A DNA stretch of 64,000 nt from Mucilaginibacter_A sp050955045 (GTDB lineage: Bacteria > Bacteroidota > Bacteroidia > Sphingobacteriales > Sphingobacteriaceae). Made by a program: the position numbers and the translations under genes. Location of the stretch: the NCBI GenBank assembly GCA_050955045.1, contig JBPBQV010000030.1, forward strand, positions 186,001 through 250,000. The letters are read 5' to 3'. Of the stretch, positions 1 to 7,911 are shown in pieces; position 1 is the stretch's first letter, and each line of letters opens with the position of its first letter. Under the pieces are notes generated by a model. It worked only from the letters and a program-made list of their open reading frames with translations, searched no databases and had not been told where the DNA came from.

Positions 1-905
1 AGCATCCGGATTTGGACATTATTTTAAGCGATATTAATATGCCGGTGATGGATGGCTTGACACTGCTGAGCCGACTTCCGGAAGCAAACCCGATGCTAAA
101 AGCAGTAATGGTTTCGGCTTATGGTGATATGCAAAATATCCGCACAGCCATGAACCGCGGTGCGTATGATTTTGTGTTAAAACCAGTTGATTTTGAAGAT
201 CTGGACCTCACGATGGAAAAAACCATTCAGCATGTAAAACAACTTCAGGAAACGTTAAAAGCGATTAAAGAAAACAATATCCTGAAAATGTATGTGGATG
301 AAAATGTGCTCAACTTCATGACGCACAAGGAGTTTGAAAGCAATTTGATGAAAAATGAATTGCTGGATGCCACCATCATGTTTATTGATGTTTGCGAATT
401 TACAGCAATTACAGAACACATTCCGGCAAATACAGTTGTAAATTTGTTAAACGGCCTGTTTGATAAAATTGTGAAAGAAATTATTGCGCAAGATGGCCAT
501 GTTGATAAATTTATTGGCGATGCCGTGATGGCTGTTTTTAAGGGCAAAAATCATTTGGAACGCGCAATTGATGCAGCTTTATCGGTAAAACAGCAAATTA
601 GTTTAGGCGAGATAATTACAGCAGGAAATAAAACTTTTAAGCCTGAAGTTTCCATCGGCATCAATTCCGGAGAAATGGTTTCGGGCAATATCGGCTCCGT
701 TTCTTTAAAACGTTTGGATTATACCGTGATCGGCGATTCGGTAAATACAGCGCAACGCTTGCAATCCGCAGCAAAGCCAAGTCAGATTCTAATCAACGAA
801 CAGGTTTACCAGCAAGCTCGGGAATCATTCAAATTCCAGAAAATCGGAGAACTTATTTTAAAAAACAAAGCCATGCCTGCAATGGTTTACGAAGTGCTGG
901 AATAA
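1..905 (+). CDS. Response regulator fused to class III adenylate/guanylate cyclase (5' end missing)
   Basis: The gene is cut by the window start; the frame is open from base 3. The first ~85 visible residues are the second half of a receiver domain, with the phosphoacceptor aspartate in LSDINMPVMDG and the conserved lysine in VLKPVDF. A short linker leads to a class III nucleotidyl cyclase domain: first metal aspartate in FIDVCEFT, then HVDKFIGDAVMAVF with the second metal aspartate and a substrate-lysine candidate, and VIGDSVNTAQRLQ with the transition-state residues. It probably makes cAMP (or cGMP) from ATP (or GTP) when phosphorylated by an upstream histidine kinase outside the window. 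Nucleotide specificity cannot be settled here. No operon partner follows. Confidence 0.9.
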   Translation, partial: HPDLDIILSDINMPVMDGLTLLSRLPEANPMLKAVMVSAYGDMQNIRTAMNRGAYDFVLKPVDFEDLDLTMEKTIQHVKQLQETLKAIKENNILKMYVDENVLNFMTHKEFESNLMKNELLDATIMFIDVCEFTAITEHIPANTVVNLLNGLFDKIVKEIIAQDGHVDKFIGDAVMAVFKGKNHLERAIDAALSVKQQISLGEIITAGNKTFKPEVSIGINSGEMVSGNIGSVSLKRLDYTVIGDSVNTAQRLQSAAKPSQILINEQVYQQARESFKFQKIGELILKNKAMPAMVYEVLE

Positions 906-925
906 AAATCAACGTTAAACTGGCC

Positions 926-982
926 ATGCTTCTTTTATCGGCATAAAAACAAACACCAAAATTACAGGCATAAAAGAAGCAT
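926..982. repeat. Inverted pair of TAAAAGAAGCA motif copies
   Basis: A reverse copy (927-937) and a forward copy (971-981) of the recurrent 11-mer flank a 33-nt spacer between the cyclase stop and the citrate synthase promoter. Both are extended by CAT/ATG and GGCA bases shared with other copies. The pair can fold as a long-loop hairpin and may end the cyclase transcript; that role is inferred. Confidence 0.75.
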
Positions 983-1069
983 TGTGAGTTTTTTTGGTTA
1001 AATTTCAAACAGATAATAATTTTACATGAATATATAATCGCCTAAAGCTTAAAAGTATCTGGATTTATT

Positions 1070-1077
1070 TACTTTTG
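1070..1077 (+). promoter_or_regulatory. Bacteroidetes -7 promoter element for gltA
   Basis: TACTTTTG matches the Bacteroidetes sigma-ABfr -7 consensus TAnnTTTG exactly and lies 20 nt upstream of the gltA ATG. I see no clear -33 TTTG at the usual spacing. Confidence 0.5.
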
Positions 1078-1097
1078 AGCTTTAACCTATACTTCCT

Positions 1098-2384
1098 ATG
1101 TCAGAAATTGCACAAATAAAGCTCGCGGATAATACATACGATCTGCCTGTAATTACAGGAACAGAAAACGAAAAAGCATTTGATATTGCTAAACTTCGCG
1201 ACTTAACAGGATATATTACGCTGGATACCGGCTATAAAAATACCGGTGCAACCAAAAGTGCGATCACTTTTTTAGATGGCGAGCTGGGAATTTTGAGATA
1301 CCGCGGTTATTCTATCGAGCAATTGGCCGAAAAATCAACTTTTATGGAAGTTGCCTTTTTGCTGATCTATGGCGAATTACCAACCGAAAAACAAAGTGTT
1401 GATTTTCAAAATGAAATCAGTCATCATACTCTGGTTCATGAAGACATGAAGAAGTTTTTTGATGGATTTCCAAGTCATTCGCATCCGATGGGACAATTAG
1501 GATCGCTGGTTTGCTCGCTTTCTGCTTTTTATCCGGAATCTTTGGAAAGTAATCAATCGGAAGAAGAGATCAATACAACCATCATTAAAATGCTGGCTAA
1601 AATGAGTACGATTGTTTCTTGGATTTATAAAAAATCATTAGGAAACCCGATTGTTTATCCGCAGAATAAATATGATTATGTAAGTAATTTCCTGCACATG
1701 ACTTTTGGTCAGCGTACAGAAGAATACGCAGTTGATCCCGTTTTAGTTGATGTGATGAATAAATTGTTGATTCTTCATGCCGACCATGAGCAGAACTGTT
1801 CTACTTCAACTGTTCGTATTGTAGGTTCTTCGGATTGTAACTTGTACGCTTCTATTTCTGCCGGTATTTCTGCGCTTTGGGGACCGCTTCACGGAGGCGC
1901 AAACCAAGCCGTGATCGAAATGCTGGAGCAAATTAAAAATGATGGTGGCGATACACAAAAATGGATTGCTAAAGCCAAAGATAAAAACGATCCTTTCCGT
2001 TTGATGGGTTTTGGCCATCGCGTTTATAAAAACTTTGATCCGCGTGCCAAAATCATCAAAAAAGCTTGTGATGATGTGTTGGAAAAATTAGGTGTGAATG
2101 ATCCGATTTTAGCAATTGCCAAGCAATTGGAAGAAGTAGCTTTAAAGGATGAATATTTTGTACAACGTAAATTATATCCGAATGTGGATTTCTATTCAGG
2201 CATTATTTACCGTGCGTTAGGTTTCCCGACTGATATGTTTACCGTATTATTTGCTTTGGGAAGATTGCCGGGTTGGATTGCACAATGGAAAGAAATGAAA
2301 TCGAACAAAGAACCAATTGGCCGTCCGCGCCAGGTTTACGTTGGTGCAACTGAACGCGATTACGTAGAAAAACAATCTAGATAA
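1098..2384 (+). CDS. gltA: Citrate synthase
   Basis: This 428-residue protein has the full length of a hexameric-type bacterial citrate synthase, which condenses acetyl-CoA and oxaloacetate to start the TCA cycle in the cytoplasm. Visible signatures are the histidine block LHADHEQNCSTSTVR, the WGPLHGGAN segment and the catalytic GFGHRVYKNFDPRAK region with its CoA-site arginines. The ATG follows a good TAnnTTTG promoter element. It is monocistronic: an intrinsic terminator starts ~28 nt after the stop and the next gene is convergent. Function is clear from the motifs. Confidence 0.97.
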   Translation: MSEIAQIKLADNTYDLPVITGTENEKAFDIAKLRDLTGYITLDTGYKNTGATKSAITFLDGELGILRYRGYSIEQLAEKSTFMEVAFLLIYGELPTEKQSVDFQNEISHHTLVHEDMKKFFDGFPSHSHPMGQLGSLVCSLSAFYPESLESNQSEEEINTTIIKMLAKMSTIVSWIYKKSLGNPIVYPQNKYDYVSNFLHMTFGQRTEEYAVDPVLVDVMNKLLILHADHEQNCSTSTVRIVGSSDCNLYASISAGISALWGPLHGGANQAVIEMLEQIKNDGGDTQKWIAKAKDKNDPFRLMGFGHRVYKNFDPRAKIIKKACDDVLEKLGVNDPILAIAKQLEEVALKDEYFVQRKLYPNVDFYSGIIYRALGFPTDMFTVLFALGRLPGWIAQWKEMKSNKEPIGRPRQVYVGATERDYVEKQSR

Positions 2385-2403
2385 TTCGATAAAGATTTTT
2401 GTA

Positions 2404-2440
2404 TGATAAAAGAAGCTTCCTGAAAATGGAAGCTTTTTTT
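2404..2440 (+). terminator. gltA intrinsic terminator built on the 11-mer motif
   Basis: AAGCTTCC (2413-2420) pairs with GGAAGCTT (2428-2435) around a 7-nt loop and is followed by a run of T. The A-rich left flank, GATAAAAGAAGC, is a copy of the window-wide motif, so motif and terminator stem coincide. Confidence 0.8.
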
Positions 2441-2444
2441 ATGC

Positions 2445-2532
2445 TGTCATCTCGACGCGAAGGGAGAGATCTTCTTCAAATCGATAAACCATTATGGTTG
2501 AAAGAAGATTTCTCCCGTTGGTCGAAATGACA
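2445..2532. repeat. 88-bp imperfect palindromic repeat, copy 1
   Basis: The outer arms TGTCATCTCGAC and GTCGAAATGACA are near-complementary, and the inner arms GGGAGAGATCTTCTT and AAGAAGATTTCTCCC pair as well, so the whole element can fold into one long hairpin. A second copy lies at 18042-18132, also between convergent genes. It resembles the short dispersed palindromes common in Sphingobacteria genomes; I see no coding capacity. Confidence 0.85.
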
Positions 2533-2542
2533 AAGCGGTATC

Positions 2543-2560
2543 TATACTTCTTTTATCAAC
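2543..2560 (-). repeat. Reverse T-variant copy of the 11-mer motif
   Basis: TACTTCTTTTA at 2545-2555, followed by TCAACCT, is the reverse form of AGGTTGATAAAAGAAGTA. It sits 9 bases past the nucleoside transporter stop and forms a distant inverted partner to the copy at 2404. Confidence 0.7.
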
Positions 2561-2568
2561 CTAAAATC

Positions 2569-3846
2569 TTACATTAAAATACCGGCAATTGTAGCGGAAA
2601 GATAAGAAGCCAAAGTTCCGCAGATCAAAGCTTTCATGCCTAATTTGGCCAAATCGTGGCGACGTTCGGGCGCTAATTCGCCAATTCCGCCAACCTGTAT
2701 AGCGATGGAACTAAAATTGGCAAATCCACAAAGCGCAAAACTGGCAATAACCAAGGCTTTTGGTGTTAAAGCATCTTTAATTTTGATCAGGTCGAGATAA
2801 GCAACAAACTCATTTAAAACCATTTTTGTGCCCATTAAAGAACCAACGGCGCGTACATCTTTTCCTGGAACACCCATTGCCCAGGCAAAAATGGAAAATA
2901 TGGCTCCTAATATTTGTTTTAAGCTGAGGGTTTTTAAATCTATACCAATAAAATCCAAGCTGGCATGTAGATTATTTCCCATAAAAAAACCAATCTTTCC
3001 TAAAACGTAATCTAGCAAAGCAATCATGGCAATAAAACCAATTAGCATAGCAATCACATTCAAGCCAACTTTTAAACCATCGCTGGCACCATGCGAAATA
3101 GCATCCACCAGATTAGCATCAGTTTTTTTGATTTCCAGCGAAACGTTTCCTTTCGTTTCTGATACTTCTGTTTCTGGCCACACAATTTTAGAAATCACCA
3201 AAGCACCCGGAGCTGCCATAATACTAGCCGCCAGCAAATACTCCGCAGGCACACCAAAAGAAATGTAAACCGCCATTACGCCACCAGCAATGCAAGCCAT
3301 ACTGCCAGCCATAGAAGCCAGCAATTCTGACATCGTCATGCCCTTTAGAAATGGTTTGATCATGATTTGTGCTTCCACCTGGCCAACAAATGTACTGGCA
3401 ACGTTAGATAATGCTTCGGCACCAGAAACACCCATTAATTTGTAAACCACAATAGCAACCCATTTTACAATGCGCTGCATGATGCCGAGATAATAAGCCA
3501 CGCTAACTAAAACAGCCACAAAAATAATAGTTGGAATAATGCTGAAAAAGAAAATCGTGTTTACATCTGTGCCGAAAGCCTTATTGAGAAATAAACGATC
3601 TGTAAGCGGGCCAAAAACAAAGGTTGCTCCAACATGAGAAAAATCGAGCAGTTTAGAAACTTTTTCGCCGAGCCACGAAAAAGTGTGTTTGCCAACAGTT
3701 GTTTTTAAAATAAATAAGGCCAATAGCAGTTGAATTGCTAAACCAGAAAGTACAATCCGGTAATTAATTGCTTTTCTGTTGTTGGATAATAAAAAAGCAA
3801 TTGCAAAAATCAGCACAATTCCTATCAGTCCGGTAAATCTTTCCAT
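2569..3846 (-). CDS. NupC/CNT-family nucleoside transporter
   Basis: This 425-residue inner-membrane protein has an N-terminal helix block (GIVLIFAIAFLLSNNRKAINYRIV) and internal helices typical of concentrative nucleoside transporters, with the GxxxCxxGG-like segment SMACIAGGVMAVY and the conserved AMGVPGKD loop near residue 330. It should import nucleosides with Na+ or H+. It is last in a minus-strand run after etfB, etfA and a nuclease-like gene, 74 bp behind the latter; shared transcription is possible but the functional link is not obvious. Family assignment is firm; ion and substrate are unknown. Confidence 0.9.
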   Translation of the reverse strand: MERFTGLIGIVLIFAIAFLLSNNRKAINYRIVLSGLAIQLLLALFILKTTVGKHTFSWLGEKVSKLLDFSHVGATFVFGPLTDRLFLNKAFGTDVNTIFFFSIIPTIIFVAVLVSVAYYLGIMQRIVKWVAIVVYKLMGVSGAEALSNVASTFVGQVEAQIMIKPFLKGMTMSELLASMAGSMACIAGGVMAVYISFGVPAEYLLAASIMAAPGALVISKIVWPETEVSETKGNVSLEIKKTDANLVDAISHGASDGLKVGLNVIAMLIGFIAMIALLDYVLGKIGFFMGNNLHASLDFIGIDLKTLSLKQILGAIFSIFAWAMGVPGKDVRAVGSLMGTKMVLNEFVAYLDLIKIKDALTPKALVIASFALCGFANFSSIAIQVGGIGELAPERRHDLAKLGMKALICGTLASYLSATIAGILM

Positions 3847-3920
3847 ATATGCTCTTCGCCTTTAAAATAATGCGGAAATTAAAAATTAAGATCGGGAATT
3901 GAGGAATTTGTTAAGAAAAA

Positions 3921-4535
3921 TCAAGATGATTTGCGCTTATTAAGCTCATCCCTAATTTTTGCAGCTTTTTCGTAAGCCTCTTCTGTCAATGCTTCTTTCA
4001 GTTTAACTTCCAATTCTTCATCGCTAAAAGAAGTATAACCTTTTGCAACTGCGGCAATATTTTTTTCATCTTGCGGATCAGCATTAATGTTTTCAAGATA
4101 AACAAAATCGTTTCCTTCGATTACAATTCCGGCAGAAGATAAAATGAATTCGTAAGTAAAAATCGGACAATTAAAACGAACAGCCATCGCAATTCCATCA
4201 GAAGTACGTGCATCAATTTCCATCGTTTTTTTGCCGTCAGAACAAATTAGCTTGGAATAAAAAATGCCGTTGATCAAATTGTAAATAATCACTTCCTGAA
4301 TAGTAATGTGGAATGACTGGGCGAAAGTTTTGAATAAATCATGCGTAAGCGGACGACTTGGTGTCATCTTTTCAATCTCAATGGCAATTGCCTGCGCTTC
4401 AAAACTGCCAATTACAATTGGTAAACGCCTGCGGCCACTAATTTCTCCCAGAACCAAAGCATAAGCACCGGATTGCGTTTGACTGTAAGACAAACCTACA
4501 ATGTCTAACTTTATTTTTTGCATGTTATTGCCCAT
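3921..4535 (-). CDS. Bifunctional nuclease (BFN/DUF151) domain protein with C-terminal UVR motif
   Basis: Residues ~5-135 match the BFN/DUF151 family (QSGAYALVLGEISGRRRLPIVIGSFEAQAIAIEIE, shown in sense in the family's conserved block, and SDGIAMAVRFNCPIF). Residues ~165-200 form a UvrB/UvrC-type helical hairpin (FSDEELEVKLKEALTEE, then AYEKAAKIRDEL). The pairing is common in Bacteroidetes. BFN proteins have reported RNase and DNase activity in plants; the bacterial role is unclear. A second ATG five codons in (MQKIKL) is an equally plausible start. It begins 14 bp after etfA. A T-variant of the repeat motif lies inside the gene at 4025-4035. Confidence 0.85.
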   Translation of the reverse strand: MGNNMQKIKLDIVGLSYSQTQSGAYALVLGEISGRRRLPIVIGSFEAQAIAIEIEKMTPSRPLTHDLFKTFAQSFHITIQEVIIYNLINGIFYSKLICSDGKKTMEIDARTSDGIAMAVRFNCPIFTYEFILSSAGIVIEGNDFVYLENINADPQDEKNIAAVAKGYTSFSDEELEVKLKEALTEEAYEKAAKIRDELNKRKSS

Positions 4536-4549
4536 TACAAATCTTCTAT

Positions 4550-5533
4550 TTAGCTAGTTGCTAGCATTTTATAATTTTTAACAGCTTCTGTTAATTTCGG
4601 AATAATTTCAAAAGCATCACCTACAATGCCGTAATCTGCCACTTTAAAAAATGGTGCTTCCGGATCTTTGTTGATTACTACAATTACTTTTGAGGCACTT
4701 ACACCAGCCAAATGTTGTATCGCGCCGGAAATTCCAATGGCAATATACAAATTCGGGCTAACCGAAATTCCGGTTTGGCCAACATGCTCCTGATGTGGCC
4801 GCCAGCCAGCATCAGAAACCGGTTTGGTGCAGGCAATTGCCGCGCCCAGTGCTTCTGCTAAATCTTCCACCAATTTCCAGTTTTCTGGACCTTTTAAACC
4901 TTTTCCGGCAGAAACAATGATTTCTGCATCCGGTAAAGAAACTTTTTCGGTTGATCTTAAAATCTCTTTAACCAGAATGTTAAAATCGGATGCTTCTTTT
5001 ATCGGCATAAAATCTTCAACCACAGCAATACCTTCTGTTTGTACAATCGGGTAAGCATTTGGGTTGAGAGAAATAATTTTTTTATCTGAAGTCAGCTCCA
5101 CCAAAGCCGAAGCACGACCAGAAAAAGCGGTTTTTTTAACAATAAATTTTCCGCTTTCGGTTTGCGGCAAAGCTGTTGCGCCATCGGCAACACCAGCTTT
5201 CAATTTTGCACCAATCCGCGCAGCTAAACCTCTGCCCGAAAGAGAGTTTGACAAAATAATTACTTCAGCATTTTCCTTTTCGGCTACTTCTGCAATCACA
5301 GATGCGTAAGCCTGATTAACAAAGGTTTTTAGCTGATCGCCAGAAACGTTTAATACTCTTTTTATACCATATTTTCCTAAGCTTTCTAATTCATCTGCCG
5401 CAACAGTTCCGATTGATAAAGCAACAAGCGAAGTATTTAGCTGATCAGCTACTGATTTGGCATAGCAAACCGCTTCCAGAACAGCTTTTTTAAACTGTCC
5501 TTCTGTATTCTCCGCATAAATTAAAACAGGCAT
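4550..5533 (-). CDS. etfA: Electron transfer flavoprotein alpha subunit
   Basis: This 327-residue protein is a full-length ETF alpha (FixB) chain. The C-terminal FAD-binding domain is evident (GWRPHQEHVGQTG, then YIAIGISGAIQHLAGV and INKDPEAPFFKVADYGIVGD). With EtfB it accepts electrons from acyl-CoA dehydrogenases and passes them to ETF:quinone oxidoreductase. It follows etfB by 36 bp in the same direction. A reverse copy of the repeat motif at 4991-5001 is read in frame as PIKEAS in a linker region between the two domains, apparently tolerated. Confidence 0.96.
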   Translation of the reverse strand: MPVLIYAENTEGQFKKAVLEAVCYAKSVADQLNTSLVALSIGTVAADELESLGKYGIKRVLNVSGDQLKTFVNQAYASVIAEVAEKENAEVIILSNSLSGRGLAARIGAKLKAGVADGATALPQTESGKFIVKKTAFSGRASALVELTSDKKIISLNPNAYPIVQTEGIAVVEDFMPIKEASDFNILVKEILRSTEKVSLPDAEIIVSAGKGLKGPENWKLVEDLAEALGAAIACTKPVSDAGWRPHQEHVGQTGISVSPNLYIAIGISGAIQHLAGVSASKVIVVINKDPEAPFFKVADYGIVGDAFEIIPKLTEAVKNYKMLATS

Positions 5534-5569
5534 AAAAACAGTATTAATATTTAGTAGTGATTAAATTAT

Positions 5570-6307
5570 TTAGATAACTTTTGCTTCCTGATGTAAAAAA
5601 TCAACCAGTTCTGCCGGATTTTCTGTAGCAACTAATTTTACTTTTCCGCGCGGTTCTGGTATTTCAAAACCAATTATTTTTGAAAGCTGATCAACAGTTA
5701 CAGCTTCAACTACTAAAATAGGTTTCGTTCTTGCAGCCATAATACCGCGCATATTCGGGATTTTCCATTCGGCAACGCCTTCCGCTGTTCCGGCAACCAA
5801 AGGCAATGGAATGCTTAATATTTCTTTTCCGCCTTCAATTTCACGTTCAATAGTTGCAGTATTTCCATCTATATCAATTTTTTTGATCACCGAAACAGAA
5901 GGCAAATCCAACATTTCGCCCAGCATGGCTGCAACTTTTGCACCGTTATAATCGATGGATTCCATTCCGGTCAGGATCAAATCAAAAGGATTTGCTTTTA
6001 CATATTGCGCGATTTGATAAGCTACAAAATAAGCATCGGTTGGTTCTGCATTAATCCGCACGGCATCCGTTGCACCGGCAGCCAAAGCTTTTCGGATAAC
6101 CGGTTCTGCACCGGCCGTTCCAACATGTATCACCGTAACTTTTCCTTTGCCATTTTCTGCCAGATCAATTGCGCGTGAAAGTGCAATTTCATCATACGGA
6201 TTCAGGATAAACTGTACACCGTTTGTATTAAATTGTGTGTTGTTATCGGTAAAAGTTATTTTTGCCGTAGTATCAGGCACATTGCTGATACAAACCAAGA
6301 TGTTCAT
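5570..6307 (-). CDS. etfB: Electron transfer flavoprotein beta subunit
   Basis: This 245-residue protein is the ETF beta (FixA) chain, which binds AMP and docks with EtfA. It starts MNILVCISNVPDT and contains NPYDEIALSRAIDLAE and the family signature region ESIDYNGAKVAAMLGEMLDLP. It is the first gene of the minus-strand group etfB-etfA-BFN-nupC. A TAATTTTG element (6324-6331, minus) lies 16 nt upstream of the ATG and is a good promoter candidate. The neighbour on the other side is divergent. Confidence 0.96.
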   Translation of the reverse strand: MNILVCISNVPDTTAKITFTDNNTQFNTNGVQFILNPYDEIALSRAIDLAENGKGKVTVIHVGTAGAEPVIRKALAAGATDAVRINAEPTDAYFVAYQIAQYVKANPFDLILTGMESIDYNGAKVAAMLGEMLDLPSVSVIKKIDIDGNTATIEREIEGGKEILSIPLPLVAGTAEGVAEWKIPNMRGIMAARTKPILVVEAVTVDQLSKIIGFEIPEPRGKVKLVATENPAELVDFLHQEAKVI

Positions 6308-6323
6308 ACAAAAGCTATTTTTG

Positions 6324-6331
6324 CAAAATTA
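6324..6331 (-). promoter_or_regulatory. -7 promoter element for etfB
   Basis: On the minus strand TAATTTTG matches TAnnTTTG exactly, 16 nt before the etfB ATG. Confidence 0.45.
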
Positions 6332-6351
6332 AAAAAATTACACCGTTTACG

Positions 6352-6693
6352 ATGCAGCAAACCCGACTGGACAAGCTTTTAGCGTTTTTTAATGATGAGC
6401 CGGGAGATGAATTTCTCAAATACGCGCTGGCAACCGAATATTTAAGGCTGAATGATACGGCCAAAGCTTTGGAGTTTTATGAAGATCTGATTAACAATCA
6501 TCCGGCTTACGTGGGTACTTATTATCATTTGGGGAAATTGTACGAAGCGTTAAACCGCAAACCCGATGCTGTTTTTACCTATGAAAAAGGCATGGAAGCT
6601 GCCCGCAAAGCAAACGACCAGCACGCTTTTGCCGAATTGCAGGGCGTTTACCGTGAACTGACCAACTGGAAAGACGAATACGAAGATGATTAA
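6352..6693 (+). CDS. Small TPR-repeat protein
   Basis: This 113-residue protein has no signal peptide and contains two to three tetratricopeptide-like helical pairs (EFLKYALATEYLRLNDTAKALEFYEDLI, given here as one block of under 30 residues in the protein, then YVGTYYHLGKLYEAL and PDAVFTYEKGMEAARK). It is likely a cytoplasmic protein-protein adaptor; no partner can be named. It is divergent from etfB and followed after 11 bp by the chromate transporter gene, so the two may be cotranscribed. Stop and length are clear, function is not. Confidence 0.85.
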   Translation: MQQTRLDKLLAFFNDEPGDEFLKYALATEYLRLNDTAKALEFYEDLINNHPAYVGTYYHLGKLYEALNRKPDAVFTYEKGMEAARKANDQHAFAELQGVYRELTNWKDEYEDD

Positions 6694-6704
6694 CAACTAC
6701 AATT

Positions 6705-7904
6705 GTGCGTAAACGAAACATTTTGTTTTTGCGTGATGTATTTGTTTACACGCTTTTGGCATTTGGCGGCCCACAGGCACATTTGGCTTATTTGCTGCGG
6801 GAATTTGTAGAAAAGCGGCGTTACATTTCTGAAGAAGAACTAATGGAACTGAACGCGCTTTCGCAAATTTTGCCTGGTCCGTCTTCCACACAAACCTTAA
6901 TTGGCATTGCCTGGAAAGCTGGCGGCTTGAGTCTGGCGTTAATTACTTTTCTGATCTGGGTAATTCCTTCGGCTGTCATCATGTGTTTGGCAGCCATCTG
7001 CTATAAAATGTTTGTAGAGAAAGGCTTGTTTACGCATGGTTTCCGGTTTGTGCAGCCGGTTACAGTTGGCATTGTAGCTTATGCAGCTTACAGTTTTGGC
7101 CGGAAATTTTTAAAAAGCGAGTTGTGTATTTTGTTGGCCATTTCGGCAATGGCCGCAACGCTGATTTTACGCAGTGCTTATGCTTTCCCGATTTTGGTGA
7201 TGATGGGCGGCATTATCTCTTCGGCTTTTGAAGCAAAACCGGAAGAAGACGCGCTTCGGGTAAAGCTTTTTGCCAACATTAATCAGCGAAAAGTAACTTA
7301 CTTTATCGGTATTTTATTGTTTTTTGCTGTTTTGGGTGCGATCATTAACCAAACTTCGCCTTATAGTTTACCAATCCGTTTGTTTGAGAATTTTTACCGC
7401 AACGGGATTTTGATTTTTGGCGGAGGCCAGGTTTTGGTTCCGCTAATGTTTACCGAGTTTGTGGAGATGAAACATTACCTCATCAATTCCGAGTTTCTGT
7501 CCGGCTATGCTTTACAGCAGATTTTGCCGGGGCCAACTTTTGCCTTTACTTCTTTCATCGGTGCATTAACGCTGGGCAACCGCGGTTATGGCATCAGCGG
7601 ACAAATTGCCGGAGGTTTGATATCGATGCTGGGCATCAACCTGCCAGGGCTGATCCTGATCCTTTTTATTGTTCCGTTTTGGAACGATTTAAAAAAAATC
7701 AGCCGTATCCGCAATTCTTTAAGTGGCATTAATGCGGTTGCAGTTGGTTTTATGGTAGCCGCTTTTTTGTTCCTGGCAAAGCCCTTCGTCAATGATTTTG
7801 CCGGGATTGGGTTGATGGTTGGTGCTTTCTTACTGCTCAATTTTACACCGGTAAAAACACCAATTGTAATTGTACTGGCCTTATTGCTTGGCTTTATTTT
7901 TTAG
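6705..7904 (+). CDS. chrA: Chromate transporter (CHR family), long two-domain form
   Basis: The 399-residue membrane protein has the tandem CHR organisation: the first half carries LLAFGGPQAHLAYL and LSQILPGPSSTQ, and the second repeats them as IFGGGQVLVPLM and LQQILPGPTFAFTSFIG. CHR proteins export chromate, probably by proton antiport, and mediate chromate resistance. The start is GTG, 11 bp after the TPR gene; no ATG lies early enough to include the first conserved block. The real substrate in this host may differ, since many CHR proteins are untested. The gene ends 7 bp from the convergent dnaB. Confidence 0.93.
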   Translation: MRKRNILFLRDVFVYTLLAFGGPQAHLAYLLREFVEKRRYISEEELMELNALSQILPGPSSTQTLIGIAWKAGGLSLALITFLIWVIPSAVIMCLAAICYKMFVEKGLFTHGFRFVQPVTVGIVAYAAYSFGRKFLKSELCILLAISAMAATLILRSAYAFPILVMMGGIISSAFEAKPEEDALRVKLFANINQRKVTYFIGILLFFAVLGAIINQTSPYSLPIRLFENFYRNGILIFGGGQVLVPLMFTEFVEMKHYLINSEFLSGYALQQILPGPTFAFTSFIGALTLGNRGYGISGQIAGGLISMLGINLPGLILILFIVPFWNDLKKISRIRNSLSGINAVAVGFMVAAFLFLAKPFVNDFAGIGLMVGAFLLLNFTPVKTPIVIVLALLLGFIF

Positions 7905-7911
7905 TTAAAGA